The notes under the pieces: model-generated | Seen by the model: only the letters and a program-made list of their open reading frames with translations | What the model was told of the DNA's origin: nothing | The model's database searches: none | Shown here: piece after piece, positions 33,913-43,072 of the stretch | How the letters are laid out: each line of letters starts with the position of its first letter | Position numbering within the stretch: the first letter of the stretch is position 1 | DNA from: Nonomuraea helvata | Lineage (GTDB): Bacteria > Actinomycetota > Actinomycetes > Streptosporangiales > Streptosporangiaceae | Assembly: GCF_039535785.1 (NCBI RefSeq) | Contig: NZ_BAAAXV010000012.1 | Location: forward strand, 62,001-126,000 | Direction: 5' to 3' | Length of the DNA stretch: 64,000 nt | Position numbers and translations under genes: made by a program

Positions 33913-34854
33913 TCACCGGTAGAGGGCGGACATGCGGGCGGCGGCGTCGGCGACCATCGCCCGCAGCTCCGGCGGGTCCAGCACCTCAGCCTCCGGCCCG
34001 AACCGCAGCACCTGCGAGTAGGCCACCTCCACCGACTCCACCCCCAGCCGCACCGTCCCGTCCGGCCGGAGCGAGGCGAGGGCCTCCTCGAGCGCGGCCG
34101 GGTCGGCGATGTGCCGCAGCATCCGCACCCCCCGCTCGCTGAGCCGCAACGTGACCACCTCCCGCAGCAGCGACCGGCTGAACTGCGCCGACTGCCCCGC
34201 CCAGAAGGCCGCCAGGTCGAAGGCGGGGTCACGGTCGAAGGACTCAGGAAGCACGGACACCGCGCCGAACCGGGGGACCCGGAAGATCAGGAACCGGGTC
34301 CCGAGCCGCGCGGCCAGGTACCAGGTGCCCGCCTTGAGCACCAGCCCGTACGGCTCCAGCGTACGCACCCGCTCCTTGTAGACGGCCGAGACGCGGCGGT
34401 CGTTCCACACGGCCCTGGCCAGCGGGGCGAGGGCCGGCGGCGGCGGGTCGCCGCTCGCGAACCAGCCGGGCGCGTCCAGGTGGAAGCGCTGCGCCGCGAC
34501 GGCGGGCGCGTCCCGCAGCGCGGGGGAGAGCGCGGCGGCGGCCTTCAGCCGGGCCGTGGCCGCCACCTCCTCCAGCCCCATCTCCCGCAGCGCCGCCGGC
34601 ACCCCCGACAGGAACAGCGCCTCCGCCTCGGCCCGGTCCAGCCCCGTCAGCCGCGTCCGGTACCCGTCCAGCAGCCGGTACCCGCCGCCACGCCCCCGGT
34701 CGGCGTACACGGGCACGCCCGCCTCCGACAGCGCCAGCATGTCCCGGTGCACCGTGCGCTCCGAGACCTCCAGCTCCTTGGCCAGCTCGGCCGCCGTCAT
34801 CCCGCCCCGGCCCTGCAGCAGCAGGACCAGCGACATCAACCGCGAGGCGCGCAC
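33913..34854 (-). CDS. WYL-domain transcriptional regulator (YafY-like)
   Basis: A 313-residue regulator with an N-terminal HTH_11 (TAAELAKELEVSERTVHRDMLALSEAGVPV), then the wing and the C-terminal WYL domain (LKAGTWYLAAR). Such regulators bind ligands or nucleic acids through WYL and often control stress or defence genes. The coding region overlaps the CocE gene stop by 19 bp on the same strand, so the two are one transcript. Confidence 0.88.
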   Translation of the reverse strand: MRASRLMSLVLLLQGRGGMTAAELAKELEVSERTVHRDMLALSEAGVPVYADRGRGGGYRLLDGYRTRLTGLDRAEAEALFLSGVPAALREMGLEEVAATARLKAAAALSPALRDAPAVAAQRFHLDAPGWFASGDPPPPALAPLARAVWNDRRVSAVYKERVRTLEPYGLVLKAGTWYLAARLGTRFLIFRVPRFGAVSVLPESFDRDPAFDLAAFWAGQSAQFSRSLLREVVTLRLSERGVRMLRHIADPAALEEALASLRPDGTVRLGVESVEVAYSQVLRFGPEAEVLDPPELRAMVADAAARMSALYR

Positions 34855-36416
34855 AGCGGCAGCACCACGGCGGAGGGACGGTCAGGGGAGTGGAACACCT
34901 CGATGTCGGCGGGCACCATCGCGCCGTCGCCGCCGCCCAGGGGGTCGCCGGTGCCGTGGTTGCGGGCGATCGTCGGGTACGCCCCCGCCGCCACGTGCAC
35001 CCTGATCCGGTGGTCGCGCCTGAAGCGGTGCGCGATCGGCCAGAGATCGACGGAGACCCGGCGCATCCCGGGACCGGCGTCCGCCAGCCGGCGCACGCCC
35101 TCGCACACGTTGAGCGAGCGCCCGTCCGGGTGCACGTCGCACACCCGTACCACCACGTCCACATGCGGCGTGCTCGACCGCACGAAAAGCTCAGCCCGCA
35201 CCGGCCCGATCATCTCCACGTCCGACTTCAGCGCCGCTGAACTGTACACCAGCACGTCGCGCCGCTGCTCCAGCCGCCGCTGGTCGCGCGGCCTGGAGTC
35301 TCCGAGCAGCACGGGGCCGCCGATCACGGGCGTCGGATGGGCGGGGTGGTACCGGAACCGGTCGGGCGGGGACTCCAGCGGCCCCTCGGTCCCCAGCCCG
35401 AATCCGCGCTGCAGGTGCCAGCGCTGCTCCCGCATCCCCGGCACCGGCCAGTCGGGGTAGTCGCGCCACTCCTCGGCCCCCGTCACGTAGAGCCGCACGG
35501 GCTCGGCCCGCAGCCCGGAGCGGTCGCCCAGCAGGTGCGCGCGGAACCAGGCCGACGCCTCGGCCATGGCGGGCCGCCCGTGCCGGGTGTCGACGTGGTA
35601 CCAGGGCCCGATCGTCAGGTACGGCCGCCGCCCCGTGGCCCGCATCGCCGTGTAGTCCTTGATCTGCCACGGCAGGAACACGTCGTACCAGCCGCCCAGC
35701 ATGGTGACCGCCGCATCCACCTCGCCGACCTTCAGGGAGAAGTCACGCCTGTCCCAATAGGCGACGGCCGGATCGGCGTGGTGCGTGAGCAGGTCCTGGT
35801 AGAACCGGAGCGGCCGCCCGACCGACGCCAGGTCCAGCTCGGCCAGGGGACGGCCCGACAGGACCGCCCTGCGGGCCAGTCTCGGAGCGGTCAGCACCGC
35901 GGCGCCGCCGAAGCGGCGCGACATGGTGTCGGTGAGCGTGGTCCAGCTCAGCGTCGACTCCAGCGCGAACGCGCCGCCCACGTACGCCGCGTCCCTGAAC
36001 TGGGAGGCGGTGATCTGCGTGGCCATGGCCTTCAGCTCGGGTCCCACGTAGGGCGCGACGGCCCACTGCGTGTAGCCGAGGTAGGAGGGGCCGAACATCG
36101 CGAACGAGCCGCCGTACCACGGCTGCCCGCGCAGCCACGCCACGGTGGCCAGCCCGTCGTCGTGCTCGTCGCCGAGCGGGTCGAGCAGGCCACCGGAGCC
36201 GAAGCCGCCGCGGCAGCTCTGGATGACGACGTGGAAGCCCTGCCGGGCGAAGCCGCGGCCGTAGAACCAGCCGAACAGGCCGCGCCGGCCGTACGGTGAG
36301 CGCATCAGGATGACGGGCGCCGGGCCGCCGCAGGCCGGCGCGTAGTGGTCGGCCAGCAGCGTCACGCCGTCGGGCATCGGCACGGGAAGATCCCGCTGGA
36401 GCCGAAAGCGTCTCAT
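34836..36416 (-). CDS. CocE/NonD-family alpha/beta hydrolase
   Basis: A 526-residue hydrolase with an X-Pro dipeptidyl-peptidase-type fold. The nucleophile Ser111 sits in GPSYLGYTQ, Asp245 in GGWYDVF and His274 in GPWYHVD, making the triad. The C-terminal part is the jelly-roll beta domain (IGPVRAELFVRSS, LWPIAHRFRRDHRIRVHV) of CocE. It cleaves amide or ester bonds, with CocE hydrolysing cocaine as the known example. It is upstream of the WYL regulator and co-transcribed; the natural substrate is unknown. Confidence 0.9.
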   Translation of the reverse strand: MRRFRLQRDLPVPMPDGVTLLADHYAPACGGPAPVILMRSPYGRRGLFGWFYGRGFARQGFHVVIQSCRGGFGSGGLLDPLGDEHDDGLATVAWLRGQPWYGGSFAMFGPSYLGYTQWAVAPYVGPELKAMATQITASQFRDAAYVGGAFALESTLSWTTLTDTMSRRFGGAAVLTAPRLARRAVLSGRPLAELDLASVGRPLRFYQDLLTHHADPAVAYWDRRDFSLKVGEVDAAVTMLGGWYDVFLPWQIKDYTAMRATGRRPYLTIGPWYHVDTRHGRPAMAEASAWFRAHLLGDRSGLRAEPVRLYVTGAEEWRDYPDWPVPGMREQRWHLQRGFGLGTEGPLESPPDRFRYHPAHPTPVIGGPVLLGDSRPRDQRRLEQRRDVLVYSSAALKSDVEMIGPVRAELFVRSSTPHVDVVVRVCDVHPDGRSLNVCEGVRRLADAGPGMRRVSVDLWPIAHRFRRDHRIRVHVAAGAYPTIARNHGTGDPLGGGDGAMVPADIEVFHSPDRPSAVVLPLCAPRG

Positions 36417-36470
36417 GTACTTACCAGTAACATACGCCGCCCGGTCCGCGGTATCCCGGGGGCGTCCGTT

Positions 36471-36506
36471 CCGGGTAAGGGCTGCCCCGGGACAGCCCTT
36501 ACCCGG
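36471..36506. terminator. hairpin terminator of the subtilase gene
   Basis: A perfect 14-bp stem (CCGGGTAAGGGCTG at 36471-36484 with 36493-36506) and an 8-nt loop lie just after the subtilase stop on the minus strand. Confidence 0.8.
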
Positions 36507-36512
36507 GTCCCG

Positions 36513-39500
36513 CTACGGGAGCGCCTTGTCCGGGCGCTCCGAGATGCGGACGGCGTTCACGATCGTCGAGCCCTGCCGGGTGGCGAAGCGGACGTTGAGC
36601 TGGCCGTCGGTGACCTTCACCGTGTACTGCCGGCTCACGGCCGTGTACGTGCCCGCCTCCAGGGCCAGGTCGAGCGCCGGGATCGCCAGCTGCCCCTCGA
36701 CCAGCACGTCGAAGACGCGCTTGCCCGGCTGCGTGCTCTTGAGATCGGCGAAGTCCAGCTCGACGGTGTACGTGCCGGCGGGCACGTTGTCGAACCGGTA
36801 CTCCAGCATCTTCTCCCGCGCGGTCTTGAAGAGCGCCTGGTCGGCGGTCCCCGCGATGGTCCTGGACGTGCTCGACGTGCTGGTCGAGGTGGCCACGTAA
36901 CCGTAGCTCCCGGCCGCGTACTTCTTGTCGGGCGTCCAGGTGTCACCGGCGCTGTCGACCACGTTCTTGCCGGCGCCCACGTCGACGGCCACCTGCAGCT
37001 TGGGCACCACGACCGTCACCTTGATCTCGATGGTCGGCTGCCGGCCGCTGGCCGACTGAACGAGCAGCTTGCCCGTCTTCACCGTTCCTGGCGCGACGCC
37101 GGCGCTGGAGAGCGTCGCCTTCAGCGTCACCTTCTGGTCCTTGGCCAGGCTGCCCGAGGCCGGCGTCGTGGCGAACCACGGCTCCGAGACCACCGTGTAC
37201 GGCGTGGGCGAGCCCAGGTTCGTCAGCTCCAGGGTCCGCGTACGGGTGGACCCGGCCGGCATCACCACGGTCAGCTCGGCGGCTGACGCGCTCACCCGCC
37301 CGGTGACCAGCGCCGTGTCGATCCGCGTCACCGTGGCGGCCGCCACCGTGACGGCCTTGGTGAAGGTGCCGTAGTGCTCCTTGGAGACCACGACCTCGTA
37401 GTCGCCGGCCGGCACCTGCCCGTAGAACGAGCCGTCCGCGCCGGGCGTGAACGTGGCCACGTCGCCCACCTTCACCGTCGCCCCGGCCAGCGGCTGACCG
37501 TCGTTGGCGTCGGTGACCGCGCCGATGACCAGGCCGTGCCTGCTGGCCGTGAACGTCAGGCCCTGCCCGGTGGAGAGCACGGGCTCCTCGTACGCGTACA
37601 GCATGGCGTCGTCGCCCGCCGCGTTCTCGATGCCGACGGTCGCGCTGGAGCCCTGCTCGCGCTCGCTGTCGATGTCCTTGTACCGGAACCCGATCGAGCC
37701 GTCCTCGCCCAGCAGCGCCGAGAACGACACCCGCTGGTCGCTCGCGTTGTAGAAGCCGACGTTGCGCCACTCCACCACGAACGTCCGGTGCGGCGCCGTG
37801 CCCGTCACCGCGGTGTAGACGCCGGCCTGGGCGTCCACCGTGAGGTCGTCCCAGTACGCGTAGATCGCGTTGTTGGGTGCGGTCGTCGTCGGGAGCCGGC
37901 CGTTGCTGCCGGTGGTGGCCTTGTCGGTGGCGAACGAGATGTTGCCGTTCGTGCCGATCCACGCCTTGCCGTACCCCGTGCCGTAGAACGGCACCGGGAA
38001 CGGCAGCGTCACCTGCTGGGCGTCGTCGTCACCGGTCAGCGCCAGCTTCTCGGTGCCCGCCACGTACGCCTGCGCGCCGCTCTTGCAGGTGTAGCCGAAG
38101 TTGTCGCCGCGCAGCGGCAGCTCGATGTCCTTGACCACGTCGCCGGCCACCGAGACGGACGCCGTCGTGCCGCTGGAGCAGCGGGAGACCGGCGTGACCG
38201 TCAGCTCGTAGTCGCCGTGCGGCAGCGTCAGGCTGTAGCGGCCCGCCGCGTCGGTCACGGCCCTCACCGGCGTGCCGGTGGCCGCCACCGTCGCGCCCTG
38301 CTCGGGCGTGCCCGCCGTGCTGATCGTGCCGGAGACCGTGCCCGCCGCCTGCCTGGTCATGGCCACGTCCGCGGTCGTGGACTGCCCGGCCGTGATCGTG
38401 GCCGGCGCGGTGGCCTTGTCGTAGCCGAACTTCTCCGCGCTGACCTGGTAGTCGCCGGGCAGCAGGCGCGGGACGGCGTACGTGCCGTCCTGGCCGGTCG
38501 TCACCGTGCGGCTCAGCGGCCCGGAGACCGTGACCGTCGCCCCGGCCACGGGCGCGCCGCCCGCGGTGACCGTGCCGCGCAGGTCGCCGACGCCCTCGTG
38601 GGGCGCGGCCTGCACGGCGGCGTACGTGTCTAGCCTGCCCTCGCCCCAGACGTTGTTGTCGGTGGCGGTGCCGCCGCAGCTGGTGTCGCTGACGTCGATC
38701 GCGGTGCTGTCGAGCAGCGGCCGGGTGGCCGCCACGTTGCCCTGCAGCCCCGGTGAGCCCGACCAGATCAGCGCGACCGTGGCCGCCACGTGCGGCGAGG
38801 CCATCGACGTGCCGGTGTAGCTGCTGTAGGTGTTGCCGGGGGTCGAGGAGCGCACGTTGACGGCCGGGGCCGCGATGTTCGGCTTGATCTCGCCGTTCTC
38901 GCCCTCGCCCTTGCTCGACCGGCTGTACAGCGTGTTGTTGACGTCGAAACCGCCCGCGCTGTAGCTGCTCACGTAGTCGCCGGGCGAGCCGCTGGTGCGG
39001 CAGGCGGGGCCCTCGTTGCCGTTGGCGAACGCCGGGAAGATCCCGGCCGCGACCCAGGCCTCGACGATCTCCTTGTACCAGAAGTCGTTCCCCGGCCCGC
39101 CCCAGGAGTTGTTGACGATGTCGGGCGCCAGGTCGGGGCGCGGGTTACGGCCGTTCAGGTCCGTGGGCGCCAGGATCCACTGGCCGGCCGCCAGCAGGGA
39201 GGCGTCGGTGCAGGTGTTGACCTCGCAGCCCTTGGCGGCGATCCACTTGGCGCCGGGCGCGACGCCGATGCCGTTCGCGCCGACCATCGTGCCCATGGTG
39301 TGGGTGCCGTGGCCGTTGTTGTCGCACGGCGCGGCCGTCGGGCACACGTGCGCCGGGTCGAACCAGTTGTAGTCGTGCGTGAACGTGCCGTCCTGGTTCC
39401 TGCCCCGGTAGCTCTGGACCAGCTCGGGGTGGTCGAACTGGGCGCCGGAGTCGATGTGGGCGACGACGATGCCCTCGCCGCGGTTGCCCAGCTCACTCCA

Positions 39501-40007
39501 GACACGCGGCGCGTTGATCCGGTCGATGTTCCACTCGACCGCGTTCACCTTGGCCTCCGCCCTCCCGGACACAGGCTCGGGGAGGGTGTAGGTACGGACC
39601 GGCTCGAGGCTCTGGACCTCGGGCAGCTTGGCGATCTCGCCCGCCAGCTTCTCGTCGGCGGTCACCCGCACCGCGTCGACGATCCAGTACGGGGTGTAGT
39701 CGGCGTGGCGGGAGTCGAGCAGCTTGCGCAGGTTCTGCTGCGAGTTCTTGGCCCGGTCGGTCTTCGCCTCGAAGACGAGCTCGGCCTTCGCGTCCTTGGT
39801 GACGGCCCGGCGGGCGCCGCTCAGGTCGGCGGCCCCTTTCATCCGGACCCAGAAAGTGGCTTTGTCGTCCCGTGCCAGTTTCGCTTGGACGGTCGCGTCT
39901 ATTTTCGCGGGATCCGGCGCCGCGTGGGCCGCGGCCTGCGGAACGGATAAGCCTGCGATGACGACGATCCCGGTGAGGATCGCCCGCCAGCGGGGGGTGT
40001 GGGGCAC
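36513..40007 (-). CDS. secreted multidomain subtilisin-like serine protease
   Basis: A 1164-residue secreted protein. A signal peptide (about 1-29, cleavage AHA-AP) and a prodomain-like segment (about 30-150) precede the S8 catalytic domain: Asp186 in VVAHIDSGAQ, His233 in NGHGTHTMG, Ser401 in YTGTSMASPHVA, with the oxyanion Asn in FANGNEG. Repeated carboxypeptidase-regulatory-like beta domains with GATV-type strands follow, then a C-terminal malectin-like carbohydrate-binding domain (about the last 160 residues; VGAGKNVVDSAGDTWTPDKK and QGSTIVNAVRISERP). Start GTG 40007 has AAGGAGAGG upstream. It probably degrades extracellular or cell-surface protein while bound to glycans. A complex palindrome and direct repeats lie upstream. 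Confidence 0.9.
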   Translation of the reverse strand: MPHTPRWRAILTGIVVIAGLSVPQAAAHAAPDPAKIDATVQAKLARDDKATFWVRMKGAADLSGARRAVTKDAKAELVFEAKTDRAKNSQQNLRKLLDSRHADYTPYWIVDAVRVTADEKLAGEIAKLPEVQSLEPVRTYTLPEPVSGRAEAKVNAVEWNIDRINAPRVWSELGNRGEGIVVAHIDSGAQFDHPELVQSYRGRNQDGTFTHDYNWFDPAHVCPTAAPCDNNGHGTHTMGTMVGANGIGVAPGAKWIAAKGCEVNTCTDASLLAAGQWILAPTDLNGRNPRPDLAPDIVNNSWGGPGNDFWYKEIVEAWVAAGIFPAFANGNEGPACRTSGSPGDYVSSYSAGGFDVNNTLYSRSSKGEGENGEIKPNIAAPAVNVRSSTPGNTYSSYTGTSMASPHVAATVALIWSGSPGLQGNVAATRPLLDSTAIDVSDTSCGGTATDNNVWGEGRLDTYAAVQAAPHEGVGDLRGTVTAGGAPVAGATVTVSGPLSRTVTTGQDGTYAVPRLLPGDYQVSAEKFGYDKATAPATITAGQSTTADVAMTRQAAGTVSGTISTAGTPEQGATVAATGTPVRAVTDAAGRYSLTLPHGDYELTVTPVSRCSSGTTASVSVAGDVVKDIELPLRGDNFGYTCKSGAQAYVAGTEKLALTGDDDAQQVTLPFPVPFYGTGYGKAWIGTNGNISFATDKATTGSNGRLPTTTAPNNAIYAYWDDLTVDAQAGVYTAVTGTAPHRTFVVEWRNVGFYNASDQRVSFSALLGEDGSIGFRYKDIDSEREQGSSATVGIENAAGDDAMLYAYEEPVLSTGQGLTFTASRHGLVIGAVTDANDGQPLAGATVKVGDVATFTPGADGSFYGQVPAGDYEVVVSKEHYGTFTKAVTVAAATVTRIDTALVTGRVSASAAELTVVMPAGSTRTRTLELTNLGSPTPYTVVSEPWFATTPASGSLAKDQKVTLKATLSSAGVAPGTVKTGKLLVQSASGRQPTIEIKVTVVVPKLQVAVDVGAGKNVVDSAGDTWTPDKKYAAGSYGYVATSTSTSSTSRTIAGTADQALFKTAREKMLEYRFDNVPAGTYTVELDFADLKSTQPGKRVFDVLVEGQLAIPALDLALEAGTYTAVSRQYTVKVTDGQLNVRFATRQGSTIVNAVRISERPDKALP

Positions 40008-40040
40008 CGCGCCTCTCCTTCGAGACTTCTGAGACTTTCG

Positions 40041-40093
40041 AGACAAGAGGTGATCTTCACGCCTCTGTCGAGAAGCGTGAAGAGATCTTGTCT
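40041..40093. promoter_or_regulatory. nested palindrome upstream of the subtilase gene
   Basis: The outer arms AGACAAGA (40041-40048) and TCTTGTCT (40086-40093) enclose the inner arms TCTTCACGC (40054-40062) and GCGTGAAGA (40075-40083). It lies 34-86 bp upstream of the subtilase GTG and may be an operator or a leader hairpin. Confidence 0.5.
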
Positions 40094-40112
40094 GGAAAGC
40101 AAGAGGTGCCGC

Positions 40113-40160
40113 GAAATGTAACGTGACTGGCAGAAATGTAATCTGGTCAGCTGAAATGTC
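40113..40160. repeat. three 20-bp-spaced direct repeats (GAAATGT)
   Basis: GAAATGTA begins at 40113 and 40133, and GAAATGTC at 40153. The spacing is 20 bp throughout, two turns of the helix, upstream of the nested palindrome. The first two extend to GAAATGTAA. The third lies within the last codons of the GT39-like gene. Confidence 0.6.
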
Positions 40161-41574
40161 GCCACATAGGCCACATGGTGGACCAGGGCTGTTTTGGCCC
40201 CCTGCACAGGTAGACCGGCAGGCCCTGCTCCTCGTTGTCGACGCCCGCGCCGTTGTCGATCCTGGCCTTCTCCTCACAGGAGCCGAACTGTGCGAGGCCA
40301 CGTGGCCCGAAGTTCACCAGGATCACGGTCGTGGCGGTCTCGGGCGGCGGGCCGTACTCCCAGAGCTGGTTGTGGCCCGAGTAGACGCGCGGCACCCCGG
40401 CCTGGGCCAGAGCGCCGTGCTCGCCGTAACTGCCGGTCACGATCACCGCCCTGGCCCGCTCGTCAGGGGGGAGCGCGCCCAGGACGCCGTTGACCGCGGC
40501 GACGAACCGCGGCCAGCCGACCGACTCGCGCGCCACCTCGTTGATCGCCGGCACCGGGCTCGAGGCCAGCTCGGCCACCGGGATGAGCGGCAGCGCGATC
40601 ACGGCCGAGCCGAGGCCGCTGAGCACCAGGCCCGCCAGCCACGGGCGCCAGGCCTTCTCGGCGCCCACGCAGCCCGCGGCGAACAGCAGCAGGATCAGCC
40701 CGGCCGTGTAGTCGAAGCGCCCGCCGCTGATCAGCGTCAGCGCCGCCGCCACCGGGTAGGCGACGGCCGGCGCCCGCACCCGCCGGTCGCGCCACAGCCG
40801 CACGAACCCCCACACCGCGAGCACCGACACCACCGGGCCGAACAGCGTCAGCTGCATCGGCACGAACAGCACCCGCATCTCGGCGCCCTTGTTCGCGCTG
40901 AGCGCCGCCGCCATTTTGAGCTGCGGCCAGTCGTGGGTCACCTGGTAGATGAGGTTGGGCAGGGCGATCACCACCGCGACCAGCGCCCCCGCCCACAGCC
41001 ACGGGCTCGCCAGAATCCGCCGCGGCCCCGCTGTCAGCAGCCCCACCGCGAGCCCGATCACCAGCAGCGCGATGAGGTGTTTGTTGAACGTGGCCAGCCC
41101 GATGACGGCGCCCGCCGCGAGCCACCAGCGCGGCTGCTCGCGCAGCAGCGCCTTCAGCAGGAACAGGATGGCCGCCGCCCACAGCGGCAGGTCGAAGCTG
41201 AGCGTCAGCAGCGAGTGCCCCGCGATCAGCGAGTACGCGCCCGTCGCCGTGCCCAGCGCGGCCATCACCTGTGCCGCCCTGCCGCCCTCCAGCTCACGCG
41301 CGATCAGGGCCATGAGCACGACCAGGATCGCGACGGCCAGCGCCGGGAACGCCCTGATGCCGGTGAGCGTGTCGCCGAACAGCGCGATCCCGGTCCTGGC
41401 CAGCATCGGCGTCAGCGGCGGCTGGTCGACGTACCCCCAGGCGGGATGCTCGGACAGCACGCGGAAGTACAGCTCGTCACGGTGATAGCCGTACCAGGGG
41501 CTCAGCGCCAGCAGCACCCCGAACAGCAGGACCGCGATCACCGTCACCGGACGCCAGGCTAAGGGCCGCTCCAT
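40147..41574 (-). CDS. GT39/ArnT-like polytopic glycosyltransferase
   Basis: A 475-residue membrane protein with about ten helices. The first loop YGYHRDELYFRVLSEHPAWGYVDQPPLTP contains the acidic Asp-Glu pair and the WGYVDQPPL-type motif typical of PMT_2 (GT39/ArnT) transferases using polyprenyl-phosphate sugars. The remaining helices and the soluble C-terminal third fit that class. ATG 41574 lies 11 bp after the TetR stop, so it may be the last gene of the P450 operon. Acceptor and sugar are unknown. Confidence 0.8.
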   Translation of the reverse strand: MERPLAWRPVTVIAVLLFGVLLALSPWYGYHRDELYFRVLSEHPAWGYVDQPPLTPMLARTGIALFGDTLTGIRAFPALAVAILVVLMALIARELEGGRAAQVMAALGTATGAYSLIAGHSLLTLSFDLPLWAAAILFLLKALLREQPRWWLAAGAVIGLATFNKHLIALLVIGLAVGLLTAGPRRILASPWLWAGALVAVVIALPNLIYQVTHDWPQLKMAAALSANKGAEMRVLFVPMQLTLFGPVVSVLAVWGFVRLWRDRRVRAPAVAYPVAAALTLISGGRFDYTAGLILLLFAAGCVGAEKAWRPWLAGLVLSGLGSAVIALPLIPVAELASSPVPAINEVARESVGWPRFVAAVNGVLGALPPDERARAVIVTGSYGEHGALAQAGVPRVYSGHNQLWEYGPPPETATTVILVNFGPRGLAQFGSCEEKARIDNGAGVDNEEQGLPVYLCRGPKQPWSTMWPMWRHFS

Positions 41575-41585
41575 GGCCCCCAAAG

Positions 41586-42215
41586 CTAGATCTTTTCGGA
41601 CCCCTTTGTCACCGGTCGATAGCCGAACTGTTTCATGATCGTCAGGAAGTACGCCTTGATCTGCTCGGCGCTCTGGTCGTCGGGGCGGCCGACGAGATGG
41701 CCTATCACCGCGCTGCTCAGGACGTCCGCCACCACGTCGACGTCGATGTGCGCGGGAAGCTCACCGCGGTCGCGGGCGAGGAGGAGCGCCTCGCGCACCA
41801 CCGCCGCCCGCCGCCCGGTGTTGGCCTCGTGGTACGCCCTGATCAGCTCGGGATAGTCGTCGACCGTGCCGAAGACCCGGCGCAGCAGGACCCGGTTGCG
41901 CGGCACGGATATGTGCCCCGCCCAGTCACCGAACATGTCGTCGAGGTCGCGCCAGCCGGTGAGAGCGGGGTCGTCGTCGTGGTGCGCCAACTGCAGGGCC
42001 TGCACGAGCAGCGCGGTCTTGTCGGCGTACCGGCGGTAGACCGTCGCTCTCGTCACCCCGGCCCGCTTGGCGACCTGCTCGATGCTGGTCTGGGTCGCGC
42101 CCTGCTCGATGAGCAGGTCGAGCGCGGCCGTGAGGATGGCCAGGTCGGCCTCCTGACTGCGCGGCCGGCCGGCGGGCCGCGGTGCTCGCGCGGCGAGGTC
42201 GTCGGTGGTCATCAT
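41586..42215 (-). CDS. TetR-family regulator of the P450 operon
   Basis: A 209-residue TetR protein with the helix-turn-helix TSIEQVAKRAGVTRATVYRRYADKTALL and a helical sensor domain. Start ATG 42215 overlaps the SDR stop in ATGA; a second ATG at 42212 is in frame. As the third gene of the P450-SDR-TetR operon it is a candidate autoregulator acting at the palindrome upstream of the P450 gene. Confidence 0.9.
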   Translation of the reverse strand: MMTTDDLAARAPRPAGRPRSQEADLAILTAALDLLIEQGATQTSIEQVAKRAGVTRATVYRRYADKTALLVQALQLAHHDDDPALTGWRDLDDMFGDWAGHISVPRNRVLLRRVFGTVDDYPELIRAYHEANTGRRAAVVREALLLARDRGELPAHIDVDVVADVLSSAVIGHLVGRPDDQSAEQIKAYFLTIMKQFGYRPVTKGSEKI

Positions 42216-43069
42216 GCCTGGCGGGTCACCATCTTGTCGTAGAGGCGGTCCGGCAGGAGTCTATTGACCCACAGCAGCAGATCGGCCAGGTGGCCGACGG
42301 CGTAGCGGGGTTTCGGGTCGCGCGCGGCCACGATCTCGGCAACGGCCCGGCCCACCACGCGGGGGTCGGACGCCTTGCTGCCCGGCCCGAACCCCTCCTC
42401 GGCCCGCCGTGCCATCCACTCCGCGACCTCCGCGTACGGGCCGTGCCCCGAGATCTCCCTGAGCTGGCGCGGCGTGTCGTCCTCGAACCCGGTCTTGATG
42501 ATCCCCGGCTGCACCACCACCACGCGCACGCCGAACCGGGCCACCTCCTGCCTGAGCGAGTCCGAGTACGCCTCCAGCGCGTGCTTGGAGGCGTGGTACC
42601 AGGCGCCCAGCGGCAGCGAGATCTCGCCCGCGATCGAGGAGATGTTGACGATCGTGCCCGAGCGCCGCTCGCGCATCTGCGGTAGCACGAGCTGGGTCAG
42701 CCGGGCCAGGCCGAAGAGGTTGACCTCGAACACCTGCCTGGCGCGCTCCATCGGCACCTCCTCGGCGGCGCCGTGCACGGCGGTGCCCGCGTTGTTCACC
42801 AGCACGTCGATGCGCTGGTGCTGGTCGAGGACGGCCTGCACGGCACGGTCGAGGTCGGCCTCGCTGGTGACGTCGGCGCCGATCGCGTGGCCGCCGGCGT
42901 CCTGGATGACGTCCATCTTCTCCACCCGGCGTGCCAGGCCGTAGACGGTGTGGCCGGCGCGCAGCAGCTCCAGCGCGGTGGCCCGGCCGATGCCGGACGA
43001 CGCGCCGGTGACGAGACACACCTTGCCGGTCATCGTGCCGGTCATCGTGCCGGTCATCGCGCCGGTCAT
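42212..43069 (-). CDS. short-chain dehydrogenase/reductase with repeated start
   Basis: A 285-residue (longest form) SDR. The TGASSGIGRA cofactor loop, NNAG and the YHASKHALEAYS catalytic Tyr-x-x-x-Lys identify a classical NAD(P) enzyme. The N-terminus is encoded by four 12-bp repeats giving Met-Thr-Gly-Ala/Thr units and four possible ATGs (43069, 43057, 43045, 43033). Only 43069 gives ATGA overlap with the P450 stop. It probably works on a product of the P450. Confidence 0.9.
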   Translation of the reverse strand: MTGAMTGTMTGTMTGKVCLVTGASSGIGRATALELLRAGHTVYGLARRVEKMDVIQDAGGHAIGADVTSEADLDRAVQAVLDQHQRIDVLVNNAGTAVHGAAEEVPMERARQVFEVNLFGLARLTQLVLPQMRERRSGTIVNISSIAGEISLPLGAWYHASKHALEAYSDSLRQEVARFGVRVVVVQPGIIKTGFEDDTPRQLREISGHGPYAEVAEWMARRAEEGFGPGSKASDPRVVGRAVAEIVAARDPKPRYAVGHLADLLLWVNRLLPDRLYDKMVTRQA

Positions 43070-43072
43070 CGT
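43025..43072. repeat. 12-bp tandem repeat, four copies
   Basis: GCCGGTCATCGT is repeated four times, with one T-to-C change in copy 3. It encodes the SDR N-terminus and the P450-SDR junction. Each unit contains an ATG on the minus strand. Confidence 0.95.
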
